From: Ancylobacter aquaticus
Lineage (GTDB): Bacteria; Pseudomonadota; Alphaproteobacteria; Rhizobiales; Xanthobacteraceae
Direction: 5' to 3'
Length of the DNA: 64,000 nt
Assembly: GCF_004339465.1 (NCBI RefSeq)
Contig: NZ_SMFY01000004.1
Location: 62,001-126,000, forward strand
Each line of letters begins with the position of its first letter. Position 1 is the first letter of the stretch. The position numbers and the translations under genes are program-made. Of the stretch, positions 56,842 to 64,000 are shown one piece after another. The notes beneath the pieces are model-generated. The model had not been told where the DNA came from. It saw only the letters and a list, made by a program, of their open reading frames with translations, and ran no database searches.

Positions 56842-57776
56842 GGGGTCACTCCGGCGTCGGGGGATGGCGTGTGGTGTGTGTGCCAGTGCCGGGCGATGTC
56901 GATCCGGCGCGGCACCCACACCCGGTCATGCCGCGCGATGTGGTCGAGGAAACGCTGCAGCGCGAGGAAACGCCCGGGCCGCCCGGCGAGCCGGCAATGC
57001 AGCCCGACGCTCATCATCTTCGGCGCCTGTGCCCCCTCGGCATAGAGCACATCGAAGCTGTCGCGCAGATAGGCGAAGAACGGTTCGCCATGATCGAACC
57101 CGGCGGGAATGGCGAAGCGCATGTCGTTGGTGTCGAGCGTGTAGGGAATGCTCAGATGCGGCCCGCGCGGCCCTTCCACCCAGAACGGCAGATCGTCGGA
57201 ATAGATATCGGAATCATAGAGGAAGCCGCCATCCTCCATGACGATACGGCGCGTGTGCTCGGAGGTGCGGCCGGTATACCAGCCGAGCGGACGCTCGCCG
57301 ACAATCTCTGTGTGCAGGCGCAACGCCGTCGCGAAATCGACTTTCTCGGCGGCGTAGGAGTGGTTGCGATAGTCGATCCATTTCAGCCCGTGGCTGGCGA
57401 TCTCCCACTCCGCCTCCTTCATCGCGGCGACTGCTTCAGGGTTGCGCGCCAGCGCGGTGGCCACGCCATAGACCGTGACCGGCAGGCCGCGCGCGGTGAA
57501 CAGCCGCCACAGCCGCCAGAAGCCGGCGCGCGAACCGTATTCGTAGATCGACTCCATGTTCATGTGTCGCTGCCCCGGCCAGGGCTGGGCCCCTACGATC
57601 TCGGACAGGAAGGCCTCGGAAGCGGCGTCGCCATGCAGCACGCAGTTCTCCCCGCCCTCCTCGTAATTGATGACGAACTGCACCGCGATCCGCGCCCCAC
57701 CCGGCCATTTCGGGTCCGGCGGGGTGCGGCCATAGCCGACCAGATCGCGGGGATAGATCGAATCGATGTTGAACAT
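56838..57776 (-). CDS. puuE: Allantoinase PuuE-type polysaccharide-deacetylase-fold protein
   Basis: 312 residues. The start YPRDLVGYGRTPPDPKWPGGARIAVQFVINYEEGGEN is the signature of PuuE, a metal-independent allantoinase that opens allantoin to allantoate. The NodB-like fold continues with SIYEYGSRAGFWRL, EIASHGLKWIDYRNH and the C-terminal SVGLHCRLAGRPGR. Other purine-degradation genes are not adjacent. Its stop overlaps the start of the MliC-type gene. Confidence 0.88.
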   Translation of the reverse strand: MFNIDSIYPRDLVGYGRTPPDPKWPGGARIAVQFVINYEEGGENCVLHGDAASEAFLSEIVGAQPWPGQRHMNMESIYEYGSRAGFWRLWRLFTARGLPVTVYGVATALARNPEAVAAMKEAEWEIASHGLKWIDYRNHSYAAEKVDFATALRLHTEIVGERPLGWYTGRTSEHTRRIVMEDGGFLYDSDIYSDDLPFWVEGPRGPHLSIPYTLDTNDMRFAIPAGFDHGEPFFAYLRDSFDVLYAEGAQAPKMMSVGLHCRLAGRPGRFLALQRFLDHIARHDRVWVPRRIDIARHWHTHHTPSPDAGVTP

Positions 57777-57889
57777 GGCTCACTCGGGCCGGGGGAGGTG
57801 TCGTCCGTCAGGCTAGGTCATCAACGCGAAAACGGCTAGGCGATGCCGACTGTGTCGACCCTTGCCGCACCACATGCCGAACGGGGCGT

Positions 57890-58549
57890 TCAGCCCGGCG
57901 GCGGCGCGGTCGGGCCCTGATCGGCTTCGAGAAGAGAAAGAAGTCTGGCCCGGTCGGCGGGCCCGCTGAACCCGAGAAGAACACCCGCCGCCGCCGCGCG
58001 CGCTTCTGGGCCAAGCGCTTCGTCCGAAAGCTCGCCCGCCGTCCAGAACGACAGGACGCCGCGAAAAGCGATGGCGAGTTGCCGGGGAAGCACGGCGATC
58101 GCCAGAGAGCGCACCCCGGCCGGCAGGTCGGCACCCGCGCCAAGCGCCTCGGCCCACCACGCACCGGAGCGCAATGCCACACTGCCGGGCGGGTCATTGG
58201 GCGCGCCTACCGCCGCCATGACGGCGCGATTGACGGCGGACGAACCCAGCATGACCGCCGTCGCGATATCGGTCGCCACAAGCACACGCTCCACCGCCGT
58301 CGCCGGAAGCGTCGCGCGGGCAAGCCGGTCCCGCATGGCATCGATGCGGCGCTCTGATAGGGCGAGCATGATGCCGGCCTTGCTGCCGAACTGGTTGAAC
58401 GGCGTGGCGAAGCTCACTCCCGCTTCCTCGGCAAGCTCGCGCATCGAGAAGCCGGCGCCGCCCTGCCCCAGCAGCCGCTCGGCCGCATCCAGAATGCGCT
58501 CACGCGTCGTTGATTTCGGCCGGTCGGGCCGGGGCTTGCTTTGGTCCAT
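57890..58549 (-). CDS. TetR-family transcriptional regulator
   Basis: 219 residues. The N-terminal HTH reads TRERILDAAERLLGQGGAGFSMRELAEEAGVSFATPFNQFGSKAGIM, typical of TetR repressors. The C-terminal ligand domain is helical and unassigned. It is divergent from an SDR gene with a 16-bp perfect palindrome between them, the classic arrangement in which the regulator represses itself and its neighbour. Confidence 0.92.
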   Translation of the reverse strand: MDQSKPRPDRPKSTTRERILDAAERLLGQGGAGFSMRELAEEAGVSFATPFNQFGSKAGIMLALSERRIDAMRDRLARATLPATAVERVLVATDIATAVMLGSSAVNRAVMAAVGAPNDPPGSVALRSGAWWAEALGAGADLPAGVRSLAIAVLPRQLAIAFRGVLSFWTAGELSDEALGPEARAAAAGVLLGFSGPADRARLLSLLEADQGPTAPPPG

Positions 58550-58556
58550 ATCGAAA

Positions 58557-58572
58557 TTATATCATGATATAA
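58557..58572. promoter_or_regulatory. TetR-type operator between tetR and SDR
   Basis: TTATATCATGATATAA is a perfect 16-bp palindrome, eight bases upstream of the tetR start and 31 bp upstream of the SDR start. Confidence 0.75.
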
Positions 58573-58603
58573 ATTCACGATCGATCAACAGCAGGAATCC
58601 ACC

Positions 58604-59437
58604 ATGACCAACTCCAAAACCTTCCTTATCACCGGCGTCGCCTCCGGTCTCGGGCGGGCCTTCGCCGCCGCCGCCCTCGCCGATGGCCACCGGGTGATTG
58701 GCACCGTGCGCCGCGCGGCCGACGCCGAAACCTTCGGCGCGTCGGAACGCGCCTTTCCGCTGCTGCTGGATGTCACGGACTATGCCGCCATACCCGAGGC
58801 GGTCCGCGCCGCCCAGCGCGAGGCCGGCCCGATCGACGTCCTGGTCAACAATGCAGGGTACGGCCATGAGGGCATCCTCGAAGAATCCTCCATCGACGAC
58901 CTTCAACGCCAGTTCGCGGCCAACGTGTTCGGTCCGGTCGCGATGATGAAGGCCGTGCTGCCGGGCATGCGCGAGAGGCGGCGCGGCCACATCGTCAACG
59001 TCACGTTGATGGGCGGCTTCATCACCATGCCGGGCATAGCCTTCTACTGCGGCAGCAAGTTCGCGCTGGAGGGCATTTCCGAATCCCTCGGCAAGGAGGT
59101 CGCCCCCTTCGGCATTCACGTCACCGCACTGGCGCCGGGCCAGTTCCGCACCGATTGGGCGGGGCGCTCGATGGATCGCACCGCGCGGAGCATAGGCGAC
59201 TACGACGCGGTGATGGATCCCCTGCGGACGGCGCGCCAGGCAAAAAATGGCCACCAGCCCGGCGACCCGGACAGGGCAGCGCAGGCCCTGCTTCGGCTGG
59301 TGGAGGCGGAACATCCCCCGACCCGCCTGTTCCTCGGCGAGGATGCGCTCGGCCTCGTGGCGCAGAAGCTCGATCAGGTGAAGGCGGAAATGGCGGCGTG
59401 GGACGCGCTCTCCCGCTCGACCAGCTTCGCCTCCTGA
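58604..59437 (+). CDS. Short-chain dehydrogenase with catalytic Ser replaced by Leu
   Basis: 277 residues. Cofactor motif TGVASGLG at 10-17, NNAG in VLVNNAGYGHEG, and YCGSK supplying Tyr and Lys are intact. The expected catalytic Ser in NV(S/T)S is Leu135 (NVTLMGG), produced by a TTG where TCG would encode Ser. The protein otherwise resembles 'oxidoreductase/SDR YusZ-like' proteins of ~275 residues. It may be impaired or use another residue. It is under the divergent TetR. Confidence 0.88.
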   Translation: MTNSKTFLITGVASGLGRAFAAAALADGHRVIGTVRRAADAETFGASERAFPLLLDVTDYAAIPEAVRAAQREAGPIDVLVNNAGYGHEGILEESSIDDLQRQFAANVFGPVAMMKAVLPGMRERRRGHIVNVTLMGGFITMPGIAFYCGSKFALEGISESLGKEVAPFGIHVTALAPGQFRTDWAGRSMDRTARSIGDYDAVMDPLRTARQAKNGHQPGDPDRAAQALLRLVEAEHPPTRLFLGEDALGLVAQKLDQVKAEMAAWDALSRSTSFAS

Positions 59438-59608
59438 TCGGCAGGGCCGGTGCGCGGGCCGCTGCCCGGCGGATGGCCAATGGCGGGGCGGGGAAGGGCT
59501 CAGGATTTACCCCGCAGCGCACAAAACTTGCCGCTGGCTCTCGACAAGGCGGTGCCCGGCGGTCTTCATGGGCCAAGCAACTCTCGCCAGATCCCCGCAA
59601 GGTGCCCG

Positions 59609-60256
59609 ATGTCGCTTCCCGATCCCAGCTTCCTGCTCGCCCGCGCCCCTGTCGTCCCCGTCGTCACCGTGGCGAGTGTCGCCGCCGGCGTGAAGCTGGC
59701 GAGGGCGCTGGCCGAGGGCGGCCTGCCGCTGATCGAGGTGACGCTGCGCACGCCGGCCGCGCTGGAAGCCATCGCCGCCATCGCCGCCGAGGTGCCGGAC
59801 GCTATTGTCGGTGCCGGCACGGTGACGCGGCCGGACCTGATCCAGAAATGCATTGATGCCGGCGCCCGCTTCCTTGTCAGCCCCGGCTGCCCGCCGGCGC
59901 TGGCCGAAGCGCTGGCCGAGGCGCCGGTGCCGGTCATGCCCGGCTGCGCTACCGCCACCGAGGCGATGGCGCTGCACGCGATGGGCTTTCCGGTGCTCAA
60001 GCTGTTCCCGGCCGAAGCGGTCGGCGGCGTCGCCCTGCTGAAATCGCTGGCCGGCCCGCTGCCCGATCTGCGCTTCTGCCCGACCGGCGGCATCGGCCCG
60101 ACCAATGTCGGCACCTACCTTGCCCAGCCCAATGTGCTCGCCGTCGGCGGCTCCTGGGTGGCGCCGAACGATGCGGTGACGATGGGCGACTGGGAGCAGA
60201 TCGTCGCGCTGGCCAAGGCCGCCGCCAAGCTGCACCGCGCCGCCTTCCCGCTCTGA
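59609..60256 (+). CDS. eda: KDPG/KHG aldolase
   Basis: 215 residues from ATG 59609. The class I aldolase Schiff-base Lys131 is in VLKLFPAE, and the catalytic Glu43 is in LIEVTLRTP. VGAGTV and FCPTGGIG complete the family pattern. It splits KDPG to pyruvate and glyceraldehyde-3-phosphate in the Entner-Doudoroff pathway, and can act on 4-hydroxy-2-oxoglutarate to give glyoxylate. It is a lone gene here; kdgK lies 36 kb away. Confidence 0.95.
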   Translation: MSLPDPSFLLARAPVVPVVTVASVAAGVKLARALAEGGLPLIEVTLRTPAALEAIAAIAAEVPDAIVGAGTVTRPDLIQKCIDAGARFLVSPGCPPALAEALAEAPVPVMPGCATATEAMALHAMGFPVLKLFPAEAVGGVALLKSLAGPLPDLRFCPTGGIGPTNVGTYLAQPNVLAVGGSWVAPNDAVTMGDWEQIVALAKAAAKLHRAAFPL

Positions 60257-60277
60257 GCGACGCCGCACACTCGCCAC

Positions 60278-60315
60278 GAAAAAGGCCCTCCGGAGCGTTT
60301 CCGGAGGGCCTTTTC
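60278..60315. terminator. Bidirectional terminator between eda and serA
   Basis: AAAAGGCCCTCCGG/CCGGAGGGCCTTTT forms a 14-bp stem with a seven-base loop. It has T-runs on both strands and serves the two convergent genes. Confidence 0.93.
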
Positions 60316-60334
60316 ATGTAGCTGGAGGCGCGGC

Positions 60335-61921
60335 TCAGAACGCCAGCGGCTTGGCCTGCTTCACGGAAGGCAGCTGCTGCACCTTGTCGACAAGCTCGGC
60401 CGGTACCTTGCCGTCCACCTCGACCAGCGCGATGGCGTCGCCGCCCTGCCGGTCGCGGCCGAGCGCGAAGGTGGCGATGTTCAGCCCGGCATCGCCGAGC
60501 AGGCTGGCGAAGCGGCCGACGAAGCCGGGCCGGTCCTCATTGGTGACATAGAGCATGGAGGGCGCGAATTCGGCGTCCACCTTGATGCCCTTGATGTCGA
60601 CGATGCGCGGGCGCCCATCGGCGAACACCGTGCCAGAGATGGAGCGCTCCATCTTCTCGGTGATGACGGTAAGGGTGATCAGGCTCTCGTAGTCACCGGC
60701 AATTTCGCGGGTGGTCTCTTCCACCACGATGCCGCGCTCCTTGGCGATGGAGGGCGCCGAGACGACGTTGATGTCGGCCAGCGCCGGGCGCAGCAGGCCG
60801 GCCACCGCCGCAGAGGTCAGCGCCTTGATCTTCAGCCCGGCGACCGCGCCATCATAGGTGATGCGCACGGTCTGGATGTCGGTGTCGGTGAGCTGCCCGG
60901 CAAACGAGCCGAGCTTTTCCGCCAGCTCGATGAAGGGCTTCAGCTTCGGAGCTTCCTCAGCCGTGATCGAGGGGAAATTCACCGCATTGGAAATGGCGCC
61001 GCGCAGCAGGTAATCGCTCATCTGCTCGGCCACCTGCAGCGCGACATTCTCCTGCGCCTCGGTGGTGGAAGCGCCCAGATGCGGGGTGCAGATCACGTTG
61101 GGATAGCCGAAAAGCGGGTTCTCGGTCGCCGGCTCGGTGATGAACACGTCGAAGGCCGCGCCCGCGACATGGCCGCTCTCCAGCGCCTGCGCCAGTGCCG
61201 CCTCGTCGACCAGCCCGCCACGCGCGCAGTTGACGATGCGCACGCCCTTCTTGGTCTTGGCGATCGCCTCGGCCGAGAGCACGTTGCGGGTCTTGTCGGT
61301 CAGCGGCGTGTGCAGGGTGATGACGTCGGCGCGGGCAAGCAGGTCGTCCAGTTCCACCTTCTCCACGCCGATATCCTTGGCGCGCTCGGGCGAGAGGAAC
61401 GGGTCAAAGGCGATGACCTTCATCTTCAGGCCAATGGCGCGGTCGGCGACGATGGAGCCGATATTGCCGCAGCCGATGATGCCCAGTGTCTTGGCTGTCA
61501 GTTCCACGCCCATGAAGCGGTTCTTCTCCCACTTGCCGGCCTGGGTGGAGGCGTCGGCGGCGGGAATTTCGCGGGCCAGCGCAAACATCATGGCGATGGC
61601 GTGCTCGGCGGTGGTGATGGAGTTGCCGAACGGCGTGTTCATCACGATCACGCCCTTGGCGGTCGCGGCCGGGATGTCGACATTATCGACGCCGATGCCG
61701 GCGCGCCCGACCACTTTCAGCCGCGTCGCGTTGGCCAGGATCTTCGGCGTCACCTTGGTGGCGGAGCGGATGGCGAGGCCATCGTAATTGCCGATGATCT
61801 CGGCCAGCTTGTCCTTGTCCTTGCCCAGCGCCGGCTGGAAGTCGACCTCGATGCCGCGATCCTTAAAGATCTGCACGGCGGCGGGGGAGAGAGCGTCAGA
61901 AATGAGAACGCGGGGAGCCAT
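60335..61921 (-). CDS. serA: D-3-phosphoglycerate dehydrogenase
   Basis: 528 residues from ATG 61921 (MAPRVLISDALS), with AGGA eight bases upstream; ATG 61930 would add three residues. This is the long SerA form: substrate/NAD domains (GRAGIGVDNVDI, GIIGCGNIGSIVA, NCARGGLVDE, CTPHLGAST), an intervening ASB domain, and a C-terminal ACT domain (LYVTNEDRPGFVGRFASLLGDAGLNIATF) for serine feedback. It starts serine synthesis from 3-phosphoglycerate. It is 221 bp downstream of serC; that gap shows no gene. Confidence 0.96.
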   Translation of the reverse strand: MAPRVLISDALSPAAVQIFKDRGIEVDFQPALGKDKDKLAEIIGNYDGLAIRSATKVTPKILANATRLKVVGRAGIGVDNVDIPAATAKGVIVMNTPFGNSITTAEHAIAMMFALAREIPAADASTQAGKWEKNRFMGVELTAKTLGIIGCGNIGSIVADRAIGLKMKVIAFDPFLSPERAKDIGVEKVELDDLLARADVITLHTPLTDKTRNVLSAEAIAKTKKGVRIVNCARGGLVDEAALAQALESGHVAGAAFDVFITEPATENPLFGYPNVICTPHLGASTTEAQENVALQVAEQMSDYLLRGAISNAVNFPSITAEEAPKLKPFIELAEKLGSFAGQLTDTDIQTVRITYDGAVAGLKIKALTSAAVAGLLRPALADINVVSAPSIAKERGIVVEETTREIAGDYESLITLTVITEKMERSISGTVFADGRPRIVDIKGIKVDAEFAPSMLYVTNEDRPGFVGRFASLLGDAGLNIATFALGRDRQGGDAIALVEVDGKVPAELVDKVQQLPSVKQAKPLAF

Positions 61922-62142
61922 GGGCTTCATCCTGTTCGGAAAAAGGGTGAGATCGACCCGCGTCGCGCGGGAAAGAAGGAGGCTTCCCGCCGCTGGCGGG
62001 AGAGGACGACGAAGCGTTCGTCGGGCGCACGCGGGAAGAGTTTGAGGGCGAAACGCGGCCGGGAGAGGAGCCATTCGCCATCAAGCCACACGCGGCCCCT
62101 TCGCCGTCCCCTTGCGTCAGCGGCGGGACTTTCGAAGGGTGT

Positions 62143-63318
62143 TCAGGCGGCCTGCTTGAGGCCCGCCTTGGCGCTGGCGAAGGCCCAGTCGATCCAGGGC
62201 AGCAGCGCTTCGAGATCGGACGTCTCGACCGTGGCCCCAGCCCAGATGCGCAGGCCCGCCGGCGCGTCGCGATAGGCGCCGATGTCATAGGCGACGCCGG
62301 CCTTTTCCAGCGACGCCGCCAGCGCCTTGGCGAAGGCCGCCTGCGCGTCCGGCGCCAGTGCCTTCACCTCGGGGTCGGCGACCACCAGGCACACGCTGGT
62401 GTTGGACCGGGTCTCCGGCACTTTGGCGAGGAAGTCGATCCACGGAGTCTTCGCCACATAATCGGCGAGCACCTTGAAATTGGCGTCCGAACGCGCGCGC
62501 AGGCCCTTGAGCCCACCGACCGCCTTCGACCAGTTCAGCGCGTCGAGATAGTCCTCGACGCAAAGCATGGACGGGGTATTGATCGTCTCGCCCTCGAACG
62601 TGCCCTCGATCAGCTTGCCGCCCTTGGTCAGGCGGAAGATCTTCGGCAGCGGCCAGGCCGGCACGTAGCTCTCCAGCCGCTCGACCGCGCGGGGGCTGAG
62701 GATCAGCATGCCGTGCGCCGCCTCGCCACCCAGCACCTTCTGCCAGCTATAGGTCACGACATCGAGCTTCGACCAGTCGAGGTCCTGCGCGAACACGGCA
62801 GAGGTGGCGTCGCAAATGGTCAGGCCCTGCCGGTCGGCGGGAATGAAGTCCGCGTTCGGCACGCGGACACCGGAAGTAGTGCCGTTCCAGGTGAAGACCA
62901 CGTCATGGTCGAAATTCACCTGCGCAAGGTCCGGCAGTTCGCCATAGGACGCCTTCAGGACGCGGGCGTCCTTGAGCTTGAGCTGCTTGACAACATCCGT
63001 CACCCAGCCTTCGCCAAAGCTTTCCCAGGCCAGCAGGTCGACAGGCCGGGCGCCGAGCAGCGACCACAGCGCCATCTCCACCGCGCCGGTGTCGGAGGCG
63101 GGAACGATGCCGATACGGTAGTCGGCGGGAATATCGAGGATTTCGCGGGTGAGGTCGATGGCGAGCTTCAGCTTTGCCTTGCCGACCTTGGCACGGTGCG
63201 AGCGGCCGAGCGGTGCGTCGCTCAAGGCCTCAAGCGTCCAGCCGGGACGCTTGGCGCAGGGGCCGGACGAAAAATTGGGATGGGCCGGCTTGGTCGCCGG
63301 GAGAGCGGTGTTCGTCAT
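62143..63318 (-). CDS. serC: Phosphoserine aminotransferase
   Basis: 391 residues of the alphaproteobacterial SerC type. It begins [14 protein letters not shown], and the PLP Lys is in [16 protein letters not shown]. The [15 protein letters not shown] and [15 protein letters not shown] stretches are conserved. It converts 3-phosphohydroxypyruvate to phosphoserine, the step after SerA, with which it forms a serC-serA unit. A short inverted repeat (63342-63359) lies just upstream. Confidence 0.96.
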   Translation of the reverse strand: MTNTALPATKPAHPNFSSGPCAKRPGWTLEALSDAPLGRSHRAKVGKAKLKLAIDLTREILDIPADYRIGIVPASDTGAVEMALWSLLGARPVDLLAWESFGEGWVTDVVKQLKLKDARVLKASYGELPDLAQVNFDHDVVFTWNGTTSGVRVPNADFIPADRQGLTICDATSAVFAQDLDWSKLDVVTYSWQKVLGGEAAHGMLILSPRAVERLESYVPAWPLPKIFRLTKGGKLIEGTFEGETINTPSMLCVEDYLDALNWSKAVGGLKGLRARSDANFKVLADYVAKTPWIDFLAKVPETRSNTSVCLVVADPEVKALAPDAQAAFAKALAASLEKAGVAYDIGAYRDAPAGLRIWAGATVETSDLEALLPWIDWAFASAKAGLKQAA

Positions 63319-63607
63319 GGTGCCATCCTTTCAGATGGAAGCCTCTCGTTGGGGAGAGGTGGCCCGAGGAGCGAATTACTCCCGCCGGTGGGGAAACGCA
63401 AGGGGGCGTCGCACGGGCGTGCGGACGGGTGGCTCGCCCCGACAGCCGGCATGGCGCGCACATTTTCTCTGGCGTCGCCCGCCGCAATCGCGACACTCGG
63501 TGCTACGCGGCCGCTCTCGCCTTGAGGGCTGCGACAACATGCCGGAGGGGCCGCCCTCGGCTCTCGTCCGGCATCTGAGGGACGGACAGCACCAAGAAGG
63601 ACGCAGG

Positions 63608-64000
63608 ATGAGTTCGATCGAACCCACGGACGACGTCACGACGGAATATAGCGAGCGCGAAGCCGTGGCCGTCTTCAGCTCGGAGGCCGCGCTGCACGCC
63701 GCGGTCGATTCGCTGCTGCAGATCGGCCTTGAAGAGAAGGACATGAGCGTTCTGGGCGCACATGGCGCTTTCTCGTTGAAGTCGCTTAGCGAACTCGAAG
63801 AAGCCGGGGACGTGCCACGCGGGGCCTATGTGCCGGCCGATGAACGGGCGGAAGGCCTGGCCGCGTTGGCCGGCAGCCCGGCGCTGGTCGCCGGCCTGTG
63901 CGCGGCGCTGGTCGCCGGCACGGGTGGCGCGGCGTTGATTCCCGCCATTGCCGTCACCGCCGGCAGCACGGCGGCGGGCGGCGTGGTCGGCCTGCTGCTC
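63608..64000 (+). CDS. N-terminus of a membrane-associated protein, cut by window edge
   Basis: ATG 63608, with AAGAAGG upstream, opens a frame of 131 codons with no stop before the window ends. Residues ~18-50 (AVAVFSSEAALHAAVDSLLQIGLEEKDMSVLG) form a ferredoxin-like alpha/beta unit seen in 'general stress protein 17M'-type and related membrane proteins. From residue ~90 the sequence is Gly/Ala-rich and hydrophobic (SPALVAGLCAALVAGTGGAALIPAI...GGVVGLLL), like a glycine-zipper membrane region. The function is unknown. It is divergent from serC. Confidence 0.7.
   Translation, partial: MSSIEPTDDVTTEYSEREAVAVFSSEAALHAAVDSLLQIGLEEKDMSVLGAHGAFSLKSLSELEEAGDVPRGAYVPADERAEGLAALAGSPALVAGLCAALVAGTGGAALIPAIAVTAGSTAAGGVVGLLL

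Overview
The window is about 64 kb of high-GC chromosomal DNA with dense gene packing, frequent TGATG/ATGA stop-start overlaps and alphaproteobacterial gene families. The short palindromic repeats, the oxalate gene set and the serC-serA and purA neighbourhoods suggest a member of the Hyphomicrobiales (Rhizobiales), possibly Xanthobacteraceae-like. That placement is inference; no 16S gene is present. I saw no rRNA, tRNA, CRISPR array, phage or insertion sequence.

Left part (0-5.2 kb): a zinc-acquisition operon on the minus strand. It runs from a small His-rich membrane protein through znuC, znuB and znuA to a COG0523 GTPase, behind a pair of Zur-like operator sites. Divergent from it is ppa. 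Next (5.3-13.7 kb) comes a divergent catabolic locus of unknown substrate. One arm holds a RidA-like protein, a creatininase-family amidohydrolase and an Ldh2-family dehydrogenase. The other holds a THI5/NMT1-type ABC importer, a cytosine-deaminase-like amidohydrolase with an apparent 5' frameshift, an FAD-linked oxidase and a flavodoxin-fold quinone reductase. A MarR regulator and a 2-hydroxyacid dehydrogenase follow.

The middle (15-29.5 kb) is mixed housekeeping and periplasmic genes: a tandem Inh-domain protein, a Tat-exported amine oxidase, radC, map, a double GNAT, an aminotransferase, an LprI-like protein, an SDR, a KDG kinase, a CDF metal exporter, a lytic transglycosylase, and thiC under a TPP riboswitch followed by a Nudix hydrolase.

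The core (29.6-49.8 kb) is an oxalate assimilation region. It holds two OFA-family MFS transporters, two paralogous GntR regulators, oxc, two frc genes, an iclR regulator divergent from gcl-hyi-glxR, a PanE-family reductase that is a good candidate oxalyl-CoA reductase, an FAH-family protein, and sucCD. In the combined model oxalate enters through an OFA carrier, Frc makes oxalyl-CoA, and Oxc yields formyl-CoA and CO2 for energy. The PanE-like enzyme would reduce oxalyl-CoA to glyoxylate, which Gcl, Hyi and GlxR convert to glycerate. A 17-bp palindrome (consensus near TGGCATACMAAATACCA) recurs upstream of the transporters, both gntR genes and the panE-like gene, suggesting one regulon spread over 14 kb.

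Right part (50-64 kb): purA with a Pro/Ala-rich membrane protein, a two-domain VOC protein, a DMT exporter, a GNAT protein, a two-TM potassium-channel-like protein, puuE coupled to a MliC-type lysozyme inhibitor, a tetR/SDR pair with a 16-bp palindromic operator, eda, serA and serC, and the start of a membrane protein cut by the window edge.
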